DNA of 64,000 nt, taken from assembly GCF_001907195.1 (NCBI RefSeq), contig NZ_LVWA01000003.1:248001-312000 (forward strand), written 5' to 3'. The translations under genes and the position numbers were made by a program. The DNA is from Pontibacter flavimaris. Its GTDB lineage: Bacteria > Bacteroidota > Bacteroidia > Cytophagales > Hymenobacteraceae. Below are positions 50,992 through 59,828 of the stretch, in pieces. Below the pieces are notes generated by a model. It searched no databases, was not told the DNA's origin, and saw only the letters and a list, made by a program, of their open reading frames with translations. Positions within the stretch are counted from its first letter, which is position 1. Every line of letters starts with the position of its first letter.

Positions 50992-51022
50992 AAACAAAAA
51001 GCGAGCCTGTTGGGGCTCGCTT
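50992..51022 (-). terminator. Terminator of the DUF3127 gene
   Basis: AAGCGAGCC (50999-51007) pairs with GGCTCGCTT (51014-51022). On the minus strand it is followed by TTTTTGTTTT. Confidence 0.85.
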
Positions 51023-51053
51023 CCGGAATATTTATAGGCAGGAACTGCTTTGC

Positions 51054-51425
51054 TTAGAAAGGCAGGTCGTTGTCGGCATCGCTGCTGTAGAACGAGGGGG
51101 CGTCTTGCTGCGGGGCAGCTGCACCGGCACCACCGTTGAAGCCATTCGCCGCAGGCTCCAGCCTCCAGGCCTGCAGGTTGGTGAAGTACATGGTTTGGCC
51201 ATTCTTGGTGAAAGGCTTGCCGGAGAGGTTAAAGGTTACCTTCACCTCGTCGCCGTTCTTGTAGGAGTCCAGCAGGTTGCACTTGTCCTGCGTCAGCTGA
51301 AACTTGCAGTACTGCGTGTAAGAACCGTCCGGAATCTCCAGCACGAACTCGCGCTTCTTGAACTTGTCGCTGATCTGTTGCTCCTCAAAGACCTCGTACA
51401 GCTTACCTTGGATATCAAAAGACAT
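51054..51425 (-). CDS. DUF3127 protein with SSB-like acidic tip
   Basis: 123 residues. The N-terminal ~95 residues (MSFDIQGKLYEVFEEQQISDKFKKREFVLEI onward) match DUF3127, a small beta-barrel family nearly restricted to Bacteroidota. A Gly/Ala/Gln-rich linker (about 93-112) leads to the C-terminal tip DNDLPF, very like the DDDIPF peptide by which SSB proteins recruit repair and replication enzymes. This suggests a single-strand nucleic-acid-binding protein; that function is inference. Own promoter (exact TATCTTTG) and terminator. Confidence 0.88.
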   Translation of the reverse strand: MSFDIQGKLYEVFEEQQISDKFKKREFVLEIPDGSYTQYCKFQLTQDKCNLLDSYKNGDEVKVTFNLSGKPFTKNGQTMYFTNLQAWRLEPAANGFNGGAGAAAPQQDAPSFYSSDADNDLPF

Positions 51426-51459
51426 AATAAATAAGTTAATTTAGTTGTTTTACGCTAGA

Positions 51460-51467
51460 CAAAGATA
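51460..51467 (-). promoter_or_regulatory. -7 promoter element of the DUF3127 gene
   Basis: On the minus strand TATCTTTG, an exact consensus match, 35 bp before the ATG at 51425. Confidence 0.6.
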
Positions 51468-51599
51468 ACGATTTTTCCCCGGAATTGGGTCCATTATTTC
51501 ACCTCTCTGATACAAAAAAATCAGACGGAAAGGTCGAAATCAAACAGCCTCCGCGCAAACGGCGTAGAGGAAGCTACAACGTATAAAAGTATAAACAAC

Positions 51600-52532
51600 A
51601 TGCAGAAAACAGCGATTGCCATACACGGCGGGGCCGGCACCATTACACGGGCCAGCCTGACGGCGGAGCAGGAGAAGGCGTACAGGGCAGCTCTGAAAGA
51701 GGCCGTGGAGGCAGGGCACCAGGTGCTGGAGCAGGGTGGTACGGCGCTGGAGGCGGTGGAGCTGGCGGTGGTACACCTGGAGGACACGCCGCTCTTCAAC
51801 GCCGGTCGTGGGTCTGTGTTCACCAAGGAAGGGAAGCATGAGATGGACGCGGCCATCATGTGCGGCAAAACGCTGGAGGCTGGCGCCGTGGCCGGCGTTC
51901 GAAGTATAAAAAATCCTGTGAAGCTGGCAACCGCCATCATGGAACACTCCGACCACGTGATGCTGAGTGGCTACGGGGCCGAGGAGTTCGCGCTGAGCTA
52001 CGGGCTGGAGCTGGCGCCGGAGTCATACTTCTTCGACAAGTATAGATATGAGCAGTGGAGCGAGGTGCGCGACTCTGACATCTTTATGCTGGACCACACC
52101 GAGCAGCGCGACGAGAAGTTCGGGACGGTGGGCGCCGTGGCCGTGGACCAGGCGGGCAATGTGGCTGCGGCAACCTCCACGGGCGGCATGACAAACAAAC
52201 GCTACAACCGCATCGGCGACACGCCCATCATCGGGTCGGGCACCTACGCCAACAACAAAACCTGCGCCATCTCCTGCACCGGCCACGGCGAATTTTTCAT
52301 GCGCGCGGTGGTGGCCTACGATGTCTCCTGCCTGATGGAATATAAAGGCTATACTTTGCAGCAGGCCTGTGAGGAAGTGGTGATGCAAAAGCTGGTGGCC
52401 TTTGGCGGCGAGGGCGGGCTGATCGCTCTGACTGCGGCAGGAGAAATCGCCATGCCCTTCAACTCGGAGGGGATGTACCGCGCCAGCAAGTCCGCACAGC
52501 AGGAGACCTTTGTCGGGATTTACAAAGCGTAG
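51600..52532 (+). CDS. iaaA: Isoaspartyl peptidase/L-asparaginase (Ntn hydrolase)
   Basis: 310 residues, no signal peptide. The plant-type asparaginase signature IAIHGGAGT at the N-terminus, NAGRGSVFTKEGKHEMDAAIMCG, and the autocleavage nucleophile Thr176 in KFGTVGAVAVDQAGNVAAATSTGGMTNK are intact. The precursor self-cleaves before Thr176. It hydrolyses beta-aspartyl dipeptides, including beta-Asp-Arg from cyanophycin, as well as asparagine. The cyanophycinase gene at 53282 nearby supports the dipeptide role. Confidence 0.93.
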   Translation: MQKTAIAIHGGAGTITRASLTAEQEKAYRAALKEAVEAGHQVLEQGGTALEAVELAVVHLEDTPLFNAGRGSVFTKEGKHEMDAAIMCGKTLEAGAVAGVRSIKNPVKLATAIMEHSDHVMLSGYGAEEFALSYGLELAPESYFFDKYRYEQWSEVRDSDIFMLDHTEQRDEKFGTVGAVAVDQAGNVAAATSTGGMTNKRYNRIGDTPIIGSGTYANNKTCAISCTGHGEFFMRAVVAYDVSCLMEYKGYTLQQACEEVVMQKLVAFGGEGGLIALTAAGEIAMPFNSEGMYRASKSAQQETFVGIYKA

Positions 52533-52567
52533 CGGGAGGCGTCCATTTATACTTTTTATACTTTGTG

Positions 52568-53188
52568 CTAAGCCAAAAATTCTTTCAGCTGCCCGAAATG
52601 GGTAATGCGGGGAGAGATGTTGCCGTGAGCGGTGTCATCTTTGGCGTACAGCACCGTGCCTAGCCCCAACTCGCGCCCCGCCTTCAGTTCCGACTCCGGG
52701 TCGTCACCGATAACCAGCACTTCGGAGGCAGCATACTTGTAGCGCTCCACGATACTCCGGAAAACATCTTTTTTCGTCAGGTCCGACTTGCTGGGGTCCA
52801 CAATGTGCACTTCTGCAAAGTCGTTCCTCAGGTTTAGTTTTTCTACCTTACTCTCCTGCATGTTGGTGTAGCCCGTGGTCACCAGGAATTTCTGCTGCGG
52901 CAGCGCCTGCAACTCCTTGTAGTCCTCAAAAGGAGGGATGTCCTTTTCATACTTTAAATTCCGGAGTATCTCGTCGCCCTGCTGCTTTAGCTGCTCACTG
53001 AATTTATACTTTTTAGCCACCTTCTGAAAAGGGATGCGCATCATGTCCTGTTCTACGGCATCCAGGTCTCCCTCATACTCCCCACTTTCCTCCAGCACGT
53101 CAAAGAAGGGCTTGAAAAGTTCTTCACCGATAGATGGTACAGGATAAATGGTATTGTCGAGGTCGATGATCAATGCTTTTATGGCCAT
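52568..53188 (-). CDS. HAD-superfamily hydrolase (pyrimidine 5'-nucleotidase-like)
   Basis: 206 residues. HAD motif I LIIDLDNTIYPV (nucleophile Asp near 9, acid Asp near 11), motif II VTTGYTNMQ (Thr near 104), conserved Lys in PSKSDLTKKDVF and motif III VLVIGDDPESELKAG. The helical cap after motif I resembles yeast SDT1/PPase-like nucleotidases. Likely a phosphomonoesterase on small nucleotides; specificity unknown. It lies between isoaspartyl peptidase and cyanophycinase genes and is co-oriented with the latter. Confidence 0.85.
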   Translation of the reverse strand: MAIKALIIDLDNTIYPVPSIGEELFKPFFDVLEESGEYEGDLDAVEQDMMRIPFQKVAKKYKFSEQLKQQGDEILRNLKYEKDIPPFEDYKELQALPQQKFLVTTGYTNMQESKVEKLNLRNDFAEVHIVDPSKSDLTKKDVFRSIVERYKYAASEVLVIGDDPESELKAGRELGLGTVLYAKDDTAHGNISPRITHFGQLKEFLA

Positions 53189-53281
53189 ACTTTAACAGGG
53201 ATTGCGGGTGATTCAGTTGATTTATACTTGCTGTAAATTTTATACTTTGCGGAGGCAGAATTAATCTTTTAGCTCCTCTCG

Positions 53282-54175
53282 TTACTGGTTAAGCTCCTGC
53301 AGCTGGGTGTGCCGGAGATCCTCTCTGCTCTTGTAGAAGACCCGGGCGTTGATGTCGTAGAGATTGCCCTTGGCCAGCACATGCATGAGCATATGGTTGA
53401 TGGCAACGGGCCTACCAGGCTCCACCTCATTGATATTGGTATACTTTACCTCGTGCCCATCCACGATCACCACCAGGTTCGAGCCGATGGTCTCGATCTT
53501 GTGGCCTTCGGTGATAAGTACGCCCGTATCTTCCCCCAAGCCGATGCCAATGGTTTTCGGGTGCGTCACCACGGCCTCCATCAGGCGGCCAAAGCGCCCG
53601 CGGATCACAAAGTGCGTGTCAATGATCACACTTTGGATCAGGTTCAGCCCCCGGCCCATCTTCACGGCGCCGCGCAGCAACGATTCGGGGGCACTGCCGC
53701 CCTTGATCATTTCCTTCGACATGGCCATGGCCCCTGCGCTGGTGCCGGCAATTATGAACTCCTCGTGCTGGTAGCGGTGCTTGAGGATGTCGAGCAGTTC
53801 GGTGTCCAGGAACATGCGGGTAATGCGCGACTGGTCTCCGCCGCTGAACATAATGCCGTCGCACACGCGTACGCGCTCGATAAATTCCCGATTGAGGGCA
53901 TCCTCCTCCGTTCGTATGTGCATCAGCTGCACATTATCTACGCCAAGAATTCCAAAGGCGCTGGTGTAGCGCTCGCCCACCTCCTCCGGAATCATGGACG
54001 CGGTAGTCACCACCTCGATGTGCGGGTTTTTAACGGGGATCTCCTTTAGGAAACGCTTCAGTATACCCAGTTCAAAAAAGTCGAGGTAGTACTTCTTTTT
54101 TGACTTGGGATTCGGGTAACTGCCTTTGTCTTCGTTTCCGCCTACTGCAATCAGTTTTCCTTTGGGTTTGTCCAC
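53282..54175 (-). CDS. cphB: Cyanophycinase
   Basis: 297 residues, no signal peptide, so intracellular type. GKLIAVGGNEDKG at the N-terminus, MFSGGDQSRI (about 108-117), the serine nucleophile in AGTSAGAMAMS (near 143-153) and IDTHFVIRGRFGRLMEAV with the conserved histidine are the S51 cyanophycinase signature. It cleaves the storage polymer multi-L-arginyl-poly-L-aspartate to beta-Asp-Arg. The isoaspartyl peptidase at 51600 would finish the job. No cyanophycin synthetase is in the window. A palindrome at 54232-54245 lies just upstream. Confidence 0.93.
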   Translation of the reverse strand: MDKPKGKLIAVGGNEDKGSYPNPKSKKKYYLDFFELGILKRFLKEIPVKNPHIEVVTTASMIPEEVGERYTSAFGILGVDNVQLMHIRTEEDALNREFIERVRVCDGIMFSGGDQSRITRMFLDTELLDILKHRYQHEEFIIAGTSAGAMAMSKEMIKGGSAPESLLRGAVKMGRGLNLIQSVIIDTHFVIRGRFGRLMEAVVTHPKTIGIGLGEDTGVLITEGHKIETIGSNLVVIVDGHEVKYTNINEVEPGRPVAINHMLMHVLAKGNLYDINARVFYKSREDLRHTQLQELNQ

Positions 54176-54501
54176 GGGTGATGTTGTCGGTTTAAGTTAT
54201 CGGTTATGTCCTCTGTTTCGGCAGCACAAACCTGTACTGGTACAGTATGATTACCGCTTTCCTGCAAATTCGTTTCACTTTGCCCAAAGTAACCTGTGCT
54301 TAGCTGCCCCAAATGCCGGAATATCTTGTGGTTTCTATCTAGCTATATATGATAAGTTATATTGATTATTGCGGTAACTGGTTAATTCAAGGCGTTGGCA
54401 AATAAAAAATGATATCCTTAAACCCGACCCGGATGACACCGTATAGTAGGTCTGTAACAAGCAAATTGCTTATTCCATTTAACGCGTAACCTTTCCAAGC
54501 T
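54176..54501. other. Intergenic region between divergent genes
   Basis: 326 bp without a gene, AT-rich toward the right. The only clear feature is the palindrome at 54232-54245; no consensus -7 box was found. Confidence 0.6.
54232..54245. promoter_or_regulatory. Palindrome upstream of cphB
   Basis: CTGTAC-TG-GTACAG, a perfect 6-bp inverted repeat with a 2-bp spacer, 57 bp upstream of the cyanophycinase ATG. It could be a regulator site; chance is not excluded. Confidence 0.3.
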
Positions 54502-54993
54502 ATGAAACTAAACAACTTAAAGGATCTTCTGATCCACGAACTGAAAGACATCTATAACGCAGAGCAGCAGATTACAAAGGCACTGCCCAAAATGATGAAG
54601 GCTACTTCCTCCGATACCCTGAAGAAGGCGTTTGAGGAGCACCTGATGGTAACCGAAAAGCAGATCGAGCGTCTGGAGAAAGTATTCGAACTGATGGGCG
54701 AGAAAGCCAAAGGGGAGAAGTGCAAGGCCATGGAAGGTATCATCCGTGAAGCCGACTCGATGATGGACGAACGAGCAGACGCCGCCGTGATGGATGCCGC
54801 CCTGATCGCCTCCGCACAGCGTGTAGAGCACTACGAGATAGCCGCTTACGGTACCGTTTGTACCTATGCCAAGCAACTGGGAATGAATGACGTGCTCAAG
54901 CTCCTGCACCAGACGCTGGAAGAGGAGAAAATGACAGACGAGAAACTGACTATGATTGCCGAGAAATCCATTAATATAAAGGCTGAACGATAA
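54502..54993 (+). CDS. YciF-like DUF892 ferritin-like stress protein
   Basis: 163 residues. NNLKDLLIHELKDIYNAEQQITKALPKMMKATSSDTLKKAFEEHLMVTEKQIERLEKVFE is the DUF892/YciF hallmark, with Glu and His residues that in homologs line a di-metal site. A second helix pair (ALIASAQRVEHYEIAAYGTVCTYAKQLG) completes the bundle. Associated with osmotic or general stress in other bacteria; biochemical role unclear. Own transcription unit with a terminator at 55014-55068. Confidence 0.92.
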   Translation: MKLNNLKDLLIHELKDIYNAEQQITKALPKMMKATSSDTLKKAFEEHLMVTEKQIERLEKVFELMGEKAKGEKCKAMEGIIREADSMMDERADAAVMDAALIASAQRVEHYEIAAYGTVCTYAKQLGMNDVLKLLHQTLEEEKMTDEKLTMIAEKSINIKAER

Positions 54994-55013
54994 TTTTTAA
55001 AGACACGCAGGAA

Positions 55014-55068
55014 GGCTCTGTACCTTCACCTGGCTCCACCGAGCGGGTCAGAAGGTCACAGAGCTTTT
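55014..55068 (+). terminator. Long imperfect terminator of the YciF-like gene
   Basis: GCTCTGT-CCTTC pairs with GAAGG-ACAGAGC (outer stem 55015-55021 with 55058-55064), followed by TTTT. Confidence 0.6.
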
Positions 55069-55084
55069 CGTTTTTAAGGACCAT

Positions 55085-55120
55085 AAAAAAAGCGGCTGCC
55101 ATACTTTGGCAGCCGCTTTT
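55085..55120 (-). terminator. Terminator of the M1 peptidase gene, ATACTTT loop
   Basis: AAAAGCGGCTGCC (55088-55100) pairs perfectly with GGCAGCCGCTTTT (55108-55120). On the minus strand the tail is seven T. The 7-nt loop ATACTTT is the dispersed word. Confidence 0.9.
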
Positions 55121-55144
55121 GCTTTAAGGTGAGAGTAGGTTGAT

Positions 55145-57043
55145 TTATTTCAGCATCTCGTCGAGCGTGACGGTGGACACGGCATGGTAGTTCGGGCGCG
55201 CCTTGGCGTAAATGGCCAGTGCCTTCTGCTTGCCTTCCGGCGTGGCGGCCAGCGCCTTGTAGATCGGCACCAGGAACTTGCGGCGACCAACATTCGTCAG
55301 GAACGTTTCTAGCGCCTGGTCCGCAGTGGTGTAGTTATTCTGGATGGCGTGGATAAACCAGGCCGCCAGCACCTCGGAGTTACCGGAATTGGTGAAGTTA
55401 AAGGCCTTGTCCAGCTCGGCCATCTGCTGCTGGCTCATACCATCCGGCAGCATGCGTATAAAGTGCAGCCACTCGTGGCTAGACCAGTCCTTGGTGTTCA
55501 GTTGGGCGGCAGGTTTTCCGCTTTTCCAGCTTTGGAAGGCTTCTTCTACCTGGGCAAAGCGCATGCTTGTGGGCGCTTCAAAACCATCCGGCAGGCCCGG
55601 TGAGAAAACCCATCCTTCAATGTTGATCTGCTCGGCAAGCTGCTCATCGCCCTTGATCAGTTCGGTACGCAGGAAGTTCAGGAATTTGTCGGTATCGGTG
55701 CTCTGGAAAGCGAAGGTGTTGAAGTACTTGTTCAGGAAAGCATCAAACTTCTCGCGACCCACCGCTTTCTCGATGTTCTGCAAAAAGAAGTTGCCCTTCT
55801 CATAGGCGATGTCGGTCAGTCCCTCGTCCGGGTCACGGCCTTCCAGGTCCAGCTTCAGGCGGGTATCCTCGCTGTCGGCGCCCAGGTCGTTGAGGGTGTT
55901 CTGCAAGTCCTGGTAGCCAAGCACGTTCAGCATGTCGGCATAGTCTTTCCCGTACACCTCCTCCATAATGCGGCGCTCAAAGTATACGGTGAAGCCCTCG
56001 TTCAGCCAGAAGTCATCCCAGGTGCCGTTGGTGACCAGGTTCCCGCTCCAGCTATGCGCCAGCTCATGCGCGATCAGGCTGGTGAGGGAGCGGTCCTTGG
56101 CCAGCACGGTAGGCGTTACAAAGGTCAGGCGCGGGTTCTCCATACCGCCAAACGGGAAGGACGGAGGCAGCACGAGCAGGTCGTAGCGGTACCATCTATA
56201 CTTGCCGTAGAGCTTTTCGGCCGCCTCCAGCATCTTGTCCATCTCAGCAAACTCGTAAGTGGCCGCTTTAATGGTAGCCGGCTCGGCATAGATACCGGTC
56301 TGCGGACCGATCTTCTCGAACACCAGGTCGCCCACCGACAGTGCCATCAGGTACGAGGGGATCGGCTGCTTCATCTCAAAAGTATAAACGCCCGAATCAT
56401 TTTTCTCCACCGGGTTCTCCGCGCTCATCACAGCCAGCAGTTCCTTCGGCACTTTTACCTTGGCGCTGTACGTGATGCGGATGCCGGGGCTGTCCTGGAT
56501 CGGAATCCAGGTGCGGGCAAGTATGGCCTGCGACTGCGTGAACAGGAAGGGGTGCTTCTTGCCGGCTGTCTGCTGCGGGCTGAGCCACTGCAGGGCGGCG
56601 GCATCGGGCGATGTTTTATACTTTATGGTTACCTTCTTCGTGTCGGGCTTGATGGTGACCGTGAGCGGACGGCCCAGGAATTCCTTCTCATCGCCGAGCT
56701 CAAAGTTGGTCTCCTCCATGTTATCGCCCAGGTATACTTTCTCTATCTGCAGACCGCGCGTGTCAAAAATGATCTGGTCGGTTCCTGTTTTGTTCTCGAT
56801 GAGGTAGGACGCGGTGCCGCTGAGCACCTTCTGGTCGAAGTTCACGTCAATGTCCAGGTCCAGGTGCTTGGCCACAGCCTCGGCTGGTTTGGCAAAGCTA
56901 TGCACGTCGCCGGAGGTTTGCTCCATCGCGGTTTGTTCTGTGGTCATAGTCTCGTTATCGTTTGTGGTGGTGGAGGAGCAGGAGGCCAGCTGCAGGCTGC
57001 CCGCCAGGCCCAGCCCAAGTAAACAACGGTGGTAGTATTTCAT
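55145..57043 (-). CDS. M1-family zinc aminopeptidase lipoprotein (LTA4H-like)
   Basis: About 632 residues from ATG 57043 (MKYYHRCLLGLGLAGSLQLASC, lipobox Cys at 22); the frame extends 26 codons upstream without protein character. FGGMENPRLTF (substrate-recognition GGMEN) and LIAHELAHSW...LNEGFTVYFERRI (zinc HExxH-x18-E) are intact. The C-terminal helical domain (about 480-632) resembles leukotriene A4 hydrolase-type M1 enzymes. It trims N-terminal residues from peptides at the cell envelope, complementing the S46 and M19 peptidases nearby. Confidence 0.94.
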   Translation of the reverse strand: MKYYHRCLLGLGLAGSLQLASCSSTTTNDNETMTTEQTAMEQTSGDVHSFAKPAEAVAKHLDLDIDVNFDQKVLSGTASYLIENKTGTDQIIFDTRGLQIEKVYLGDNMEETNFELGDEKEFLGRPLTVTIKPDTKKVTIKYKTSPDAAALQWLSPQQTAGKKHPFLFTQSQAILARTWIPIQDSPGIRITYSAKVKVPKELLAVMSAENPVEKNDSGVYTFEMKQPIPSYLMALSVGDLVFEKIGPQTGIYAEPATIKAATYEFAEMDKMLEAAEKLYGKYRWYRYDLLVLPPSFPFGGMENPRLTFVTPTVLAKDRSLTSLIAHELAHSWSGNLVTNGTWDDFWLNEGFTVYFERRIMEEVYGKDYADMLNVLGYQDLQNTLNDLGADSEDTRLKLDLEGRDPDEGLTDIAYEKGNFFLQNIEKAVGREKFDAFLNKYFNTFAFQSTDTDKFLNFLRTELIKGDEQLAEQINIEGWVFSPGLPDGFEAPTSMRFAQVEEAFQSWKSGKPAAQLNTKDWSSHEWLHFIRMLPDGMSQQQMAELDKAFNFTNSGNSEVLAAWFIHAIQNNYTTADQALETFLTNVGRRKFLVPIYKALAATPEGKQKALAIYAKARPNYHAVSTVTLDEMLK

Positions 57044-57377
57044 GGGTTTATCTGAGGATATTTTGGTGTAAGTTAGGAATTCCGCACGAAACCTAAAACC
57101 ACGGGAGCCGCAAATATCCATCCACTTTTATCGAAAGCAGCCTCTCACGAGTATAAAGTCTAAGGCCCAGGGCATTGATGCCCCCGTAAAAGTATGTAGG
57201 AACCGATGGGAGCGGGGCAAAACATTTTAACTCTTTTTGAAGTACTTAAAGCTGAAACGCATAGAAAACCTACTCAGCTACTCCAGTATTGCATTATACT
57301 GTTATCCGAAGCAGAAAGTATAAAAATACGGCTTTTGGCTATTCAGACGCAGGAATAGCTGGGCAAAACGAAACAAC

Positions 57378-59120
57378 ATGATCCCTTATAAATCAAGAAT
57401 ACTCACCCTGAGTACCCTAACACTGCTTCTGCTTGGCGGCCTGTCAGGCTGCGGGCAAGGCGATTCAGACAAAAAAGAATCAAACGGCATTGCGGACCTG
57501 TTTAAGAAGGAGGAGCTGCCGCAGGCCACCACCGACAGCCTCTTTATAAAAGAGTATATTGCCGCGGAGCCCGAGTTCAAGGAGCACGCCGACCTGATGT
57601 ACAAGTTCTACGGCGACCGCAACTATAAGCTGGCCTGGTTCAATGAGAATGAGCTGATGCCCCAGGCACAGAAGTTCCTGGGCGTGATCGACTCTTCCTC
57701 GGTGGAGGGCCTCAACCCGGACAAGTATAAACTGGTGAACTTCAGCGAGCTGTTCCAGAAGTATGAACAGCTGGACGGGCAGGACTCCACCCGCCTGCAC
57801 TTGCAGCAGCAGATTGATGTAGCCCTCACCGCCTCCTACTTTAACTACGCCTCCGACTTTTACCGCGGCCGTATCGACCCCACCACCAATAATAACGTGA
57901 ACTGGGAGGTGAAACGCAATAAGATAAAGCTGGACAAGGCACTGCAAACCATCCTGGAAGAACGGGAGAGCACCTATCCCTACTATGAGTTTGAGGCCCT
58001 GCACGCCGGCTACACCAGGCTGCGCGATGCCCTGCAAAACTACAGAAACATACAGGAAAAGGGCGGATGGCCAAAGGTGGAGCTTGGCGGCAAGAAGACG
58101 CTGCAGAAAGGTGATAGCGCACAGGCCGTGGCCACCATCAGAAAACGCCTGAATCCCAATAAGCCCATCGAGGTGAACGACAAGCGCAACTGGCACTTCG
58201 ACGAGAAGCTGGAAGCGCAGGTAAAGCAATTCCAGATGCTGCACGGCCTGAAAGAGGACGGCGTGGTGGGGGGCGGCACCTTGAAAACGATGAACGTGCC
58301 GATTGAAGACCGCATCGAGCAGATCATGATCAACATGGAGCGCTGGCGCTGGATACCCAAGCGCATGGTGCCCAAAAACCTGGACCAGAAGTATATCTGG
58401 GTGAACATCCCGGAGTATAAACTCTATATTTACGAGGACCCTGACAATGACCCGGAGGCGGAGCGGGAGTACAAAGAAGTGATGAACATGCGCGTAGTGG
58501 TGGGCAAAACCATGAACGCCACCCCTATTTTCAGTGAGAAGATGGAATACGTGGTGCTGGCCCCTTTCTGGAACGTGCCCAACAGCATTGTGGAGAAGGA
58601 AATCAAGCCTAAGATGCTCAACAACCCGGATTGGCTGGACACCCAGAACATGGAGATCGTAACGAAGGAAAAGGACCCGAAGCCTGTATCGCCTTACGAT
58701 ATTGACTGGGAGGAGGTGACGGAGAAGAACTTCCAGTACATGGTGCGCCAGAAACCCGGCCCGAAGAACTCGCTGGGCCAGCTGAAGTTCCTGTTCCCCA
58801 ACGAGCACGCGATTTACCTGCACGACACCCCGGCCGACGCCCTTTTCAGCCAGACAGACCGTAACTTCAGCCACGGCTGCGTGCGCCTGGAGAAACCGGT
58901 GGAACTGGCCAAGTATGTGCTACAGGACATGCCAGAGTGGGACGAGAACAGCATCAGAGAAGTGATGAACGGTGGCGAGGAGAAATGGATCACGCTGCCC
59001 AAAAAGATCCAGGTATACCTGGTATACTTCACCAGCTGGGTGGATGAAGATGGCAATGTGCATTTCCGGGAAGACCTGTATGGCCACGATAAGACCCTGA
59101 AGCAGCAGTACTTTGGATAA
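57378..59120 (+). CDS. YcbB-like murein L,D-transpeptidase, lipoprotein
   Basis: 580 residues. Lipoprotein signal (LLLLGGLSGC, Cys near 25). An N-terminal all-helical scaffold is followed by a peptidoglycan-binding domain (about 240-300: GDSAQAVATIRKRLNPN...VKQFQMLHGLKEDGVVGGGTL) and the YkuD catalytic domain with IYLHDTPADALFSQTDRNFSHGCVRLEKP, Cys501 being the nucleophile. It makes 3-3 cross-links in peptidoglycan or attaches proteins to it. Stand-alone, 51 bp before the cupredoxin gene on the same strand, so the two may be co-transcribed. Confidence 0.93.
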   Translation: MIPYKSRILTLSTLTLLLLGGLSGCGQGDSDKKESNGIADLFKKEELPQATTDSLFIKEYIAAEPEFKEHADLMYKFYGDRNYKLAWFNENELMPQAQKFLGVIDSSSVEGLNPDKYKLVNFSELFQKYEQLDGQDSTRLHLQQQIDVALTASYFNYASDFYRGRIDPTTNNNVNWEVKRNKIKLDKALQTILEERESTYPYYEFEALHAGYTRLRDALQNYRNIQEKGGWPKVELGGKKTLQKGDSAQAVATIRKRLNPNKPIEVNDKRNWHFDEKLEAQVKQFQMLHGLKEDGVVGGGTLKTMNVPIEDRIEQIMINMERWRWIPKRMVPKNLDQKYIWVNIPEYKLYIYEDPDNDPEAEREYKEVMNMRVVVGKTMNATPIFSEKMEYVVLAPFWNVPNSIVEKEIKPKMLNNPDWLDTQNMEIVTKEKDPKPVSPYDIDWEEVTEKNFQYMVRQKPGPKNSLGQLKFLFPNEHAIYLHDTPADALFSQTDRNFSHGCVRLEKPVELAKYVLQDMPEWDENSIREVMNGGEEKWITLPKKIQVYLVYFTSWVDEDGNVHFREDLYGHDKTLKQQYFG

Positions 59121-59171
59121 CAGCGGCCGGGGCGCAACAAGAGCTGTTCTGCCCGGCACAATCTTAATCGC

Positions 59172-59711
59172 ATGAAAAAATTAATCTTTGGTATGCTGCC
59201 CCTGATTGTCGCCCTGTGGAGCTGCAATACCCCGGAAACAGAAGGTGAATCCGAAACGGTAAAGACGATGATGGATACCGCCACTGCCGCCAGCGCCCCC
59301 GTGGTTGAGGACAAGGACACGACCAAGCAGGAGGTACAGGAGCTGGAGCTGCACGCCCTCGGCAATACCCTGGAGGAGATTCGGTACAGCACCGATACCC
59401 TGGAAACGAAAGCCGGAGCGTTTGTGAAGCTGACCTTTGTGAACGAGGGAATTGACATGCCCATGGTGCATAATGTGGTATTCACTGTGCCGGGCAAGTA
59501 TAAGCAGGTGGCGCTGGCAGGCGCAAGGGTAGGGGCCTCGGGCAACTACATGCCCGAAAGTGAGGCGGTTATAGCCGGTTCGCCGATGGCCTTGCCAGGG
59601 CAGACGGTGGAAATGGAGTTTACTGCCCCTACCAAACCCGGCCTGTACGACTTTGTATGCACGTATCCGGGCCACTGGCAGAAGATGAACGGGGTGCTGG
59701 TGGTGAAATAA
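59172..59711 (+). CDS. Azurin/plastocyanin-like cupredoxin lipoprotein
   Basis: 179 residues, lipoprotein (lipobox Cys near 18, ALWSC). A Thr/Glu-rich linker precedes the single cupredoxin domain (about 50-179). Type 1 copper ligands match azurin: His in DMPMVHNVVFT (near 99), then Cys, His and Met in FVCTYPGHWQKMNG near the C-terminus. Periplasm-facing electron carrier. Given nirK in this window and the cbb3 genes just downstream, it is a candidate electron donor for NirK or the oxidase; that link is inferred. Precedes the Crp/Fnr gene. Confidence 0.9.
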   Translation: MKKLIFGMLPLIVALWSCNTPETEGESETVKTMMDTATAASAPVVEDKDTTKQEVQELELHALGNTLEEIRYSTDTLETKAGAFVKLTFVNEGIDMPMVHNVVFTVPGKYKQVALAGARVGASGNYMPESEAVIAGSPMALPGQTVEMEFTAPTKPGLYDFVCTYPGHWQKMNGVLVVK

Positions 59712-59828
59712 AGCCTGTGTTTGCAGGCACGAGTAGACATAACGAACGTTCTCCAAAAAAAGCTTGTTGACGGCAATAGAGATTATAGATAGTATTGTCT
59801 ATTTTTACGGCCAAACACTGGAGTCAGC

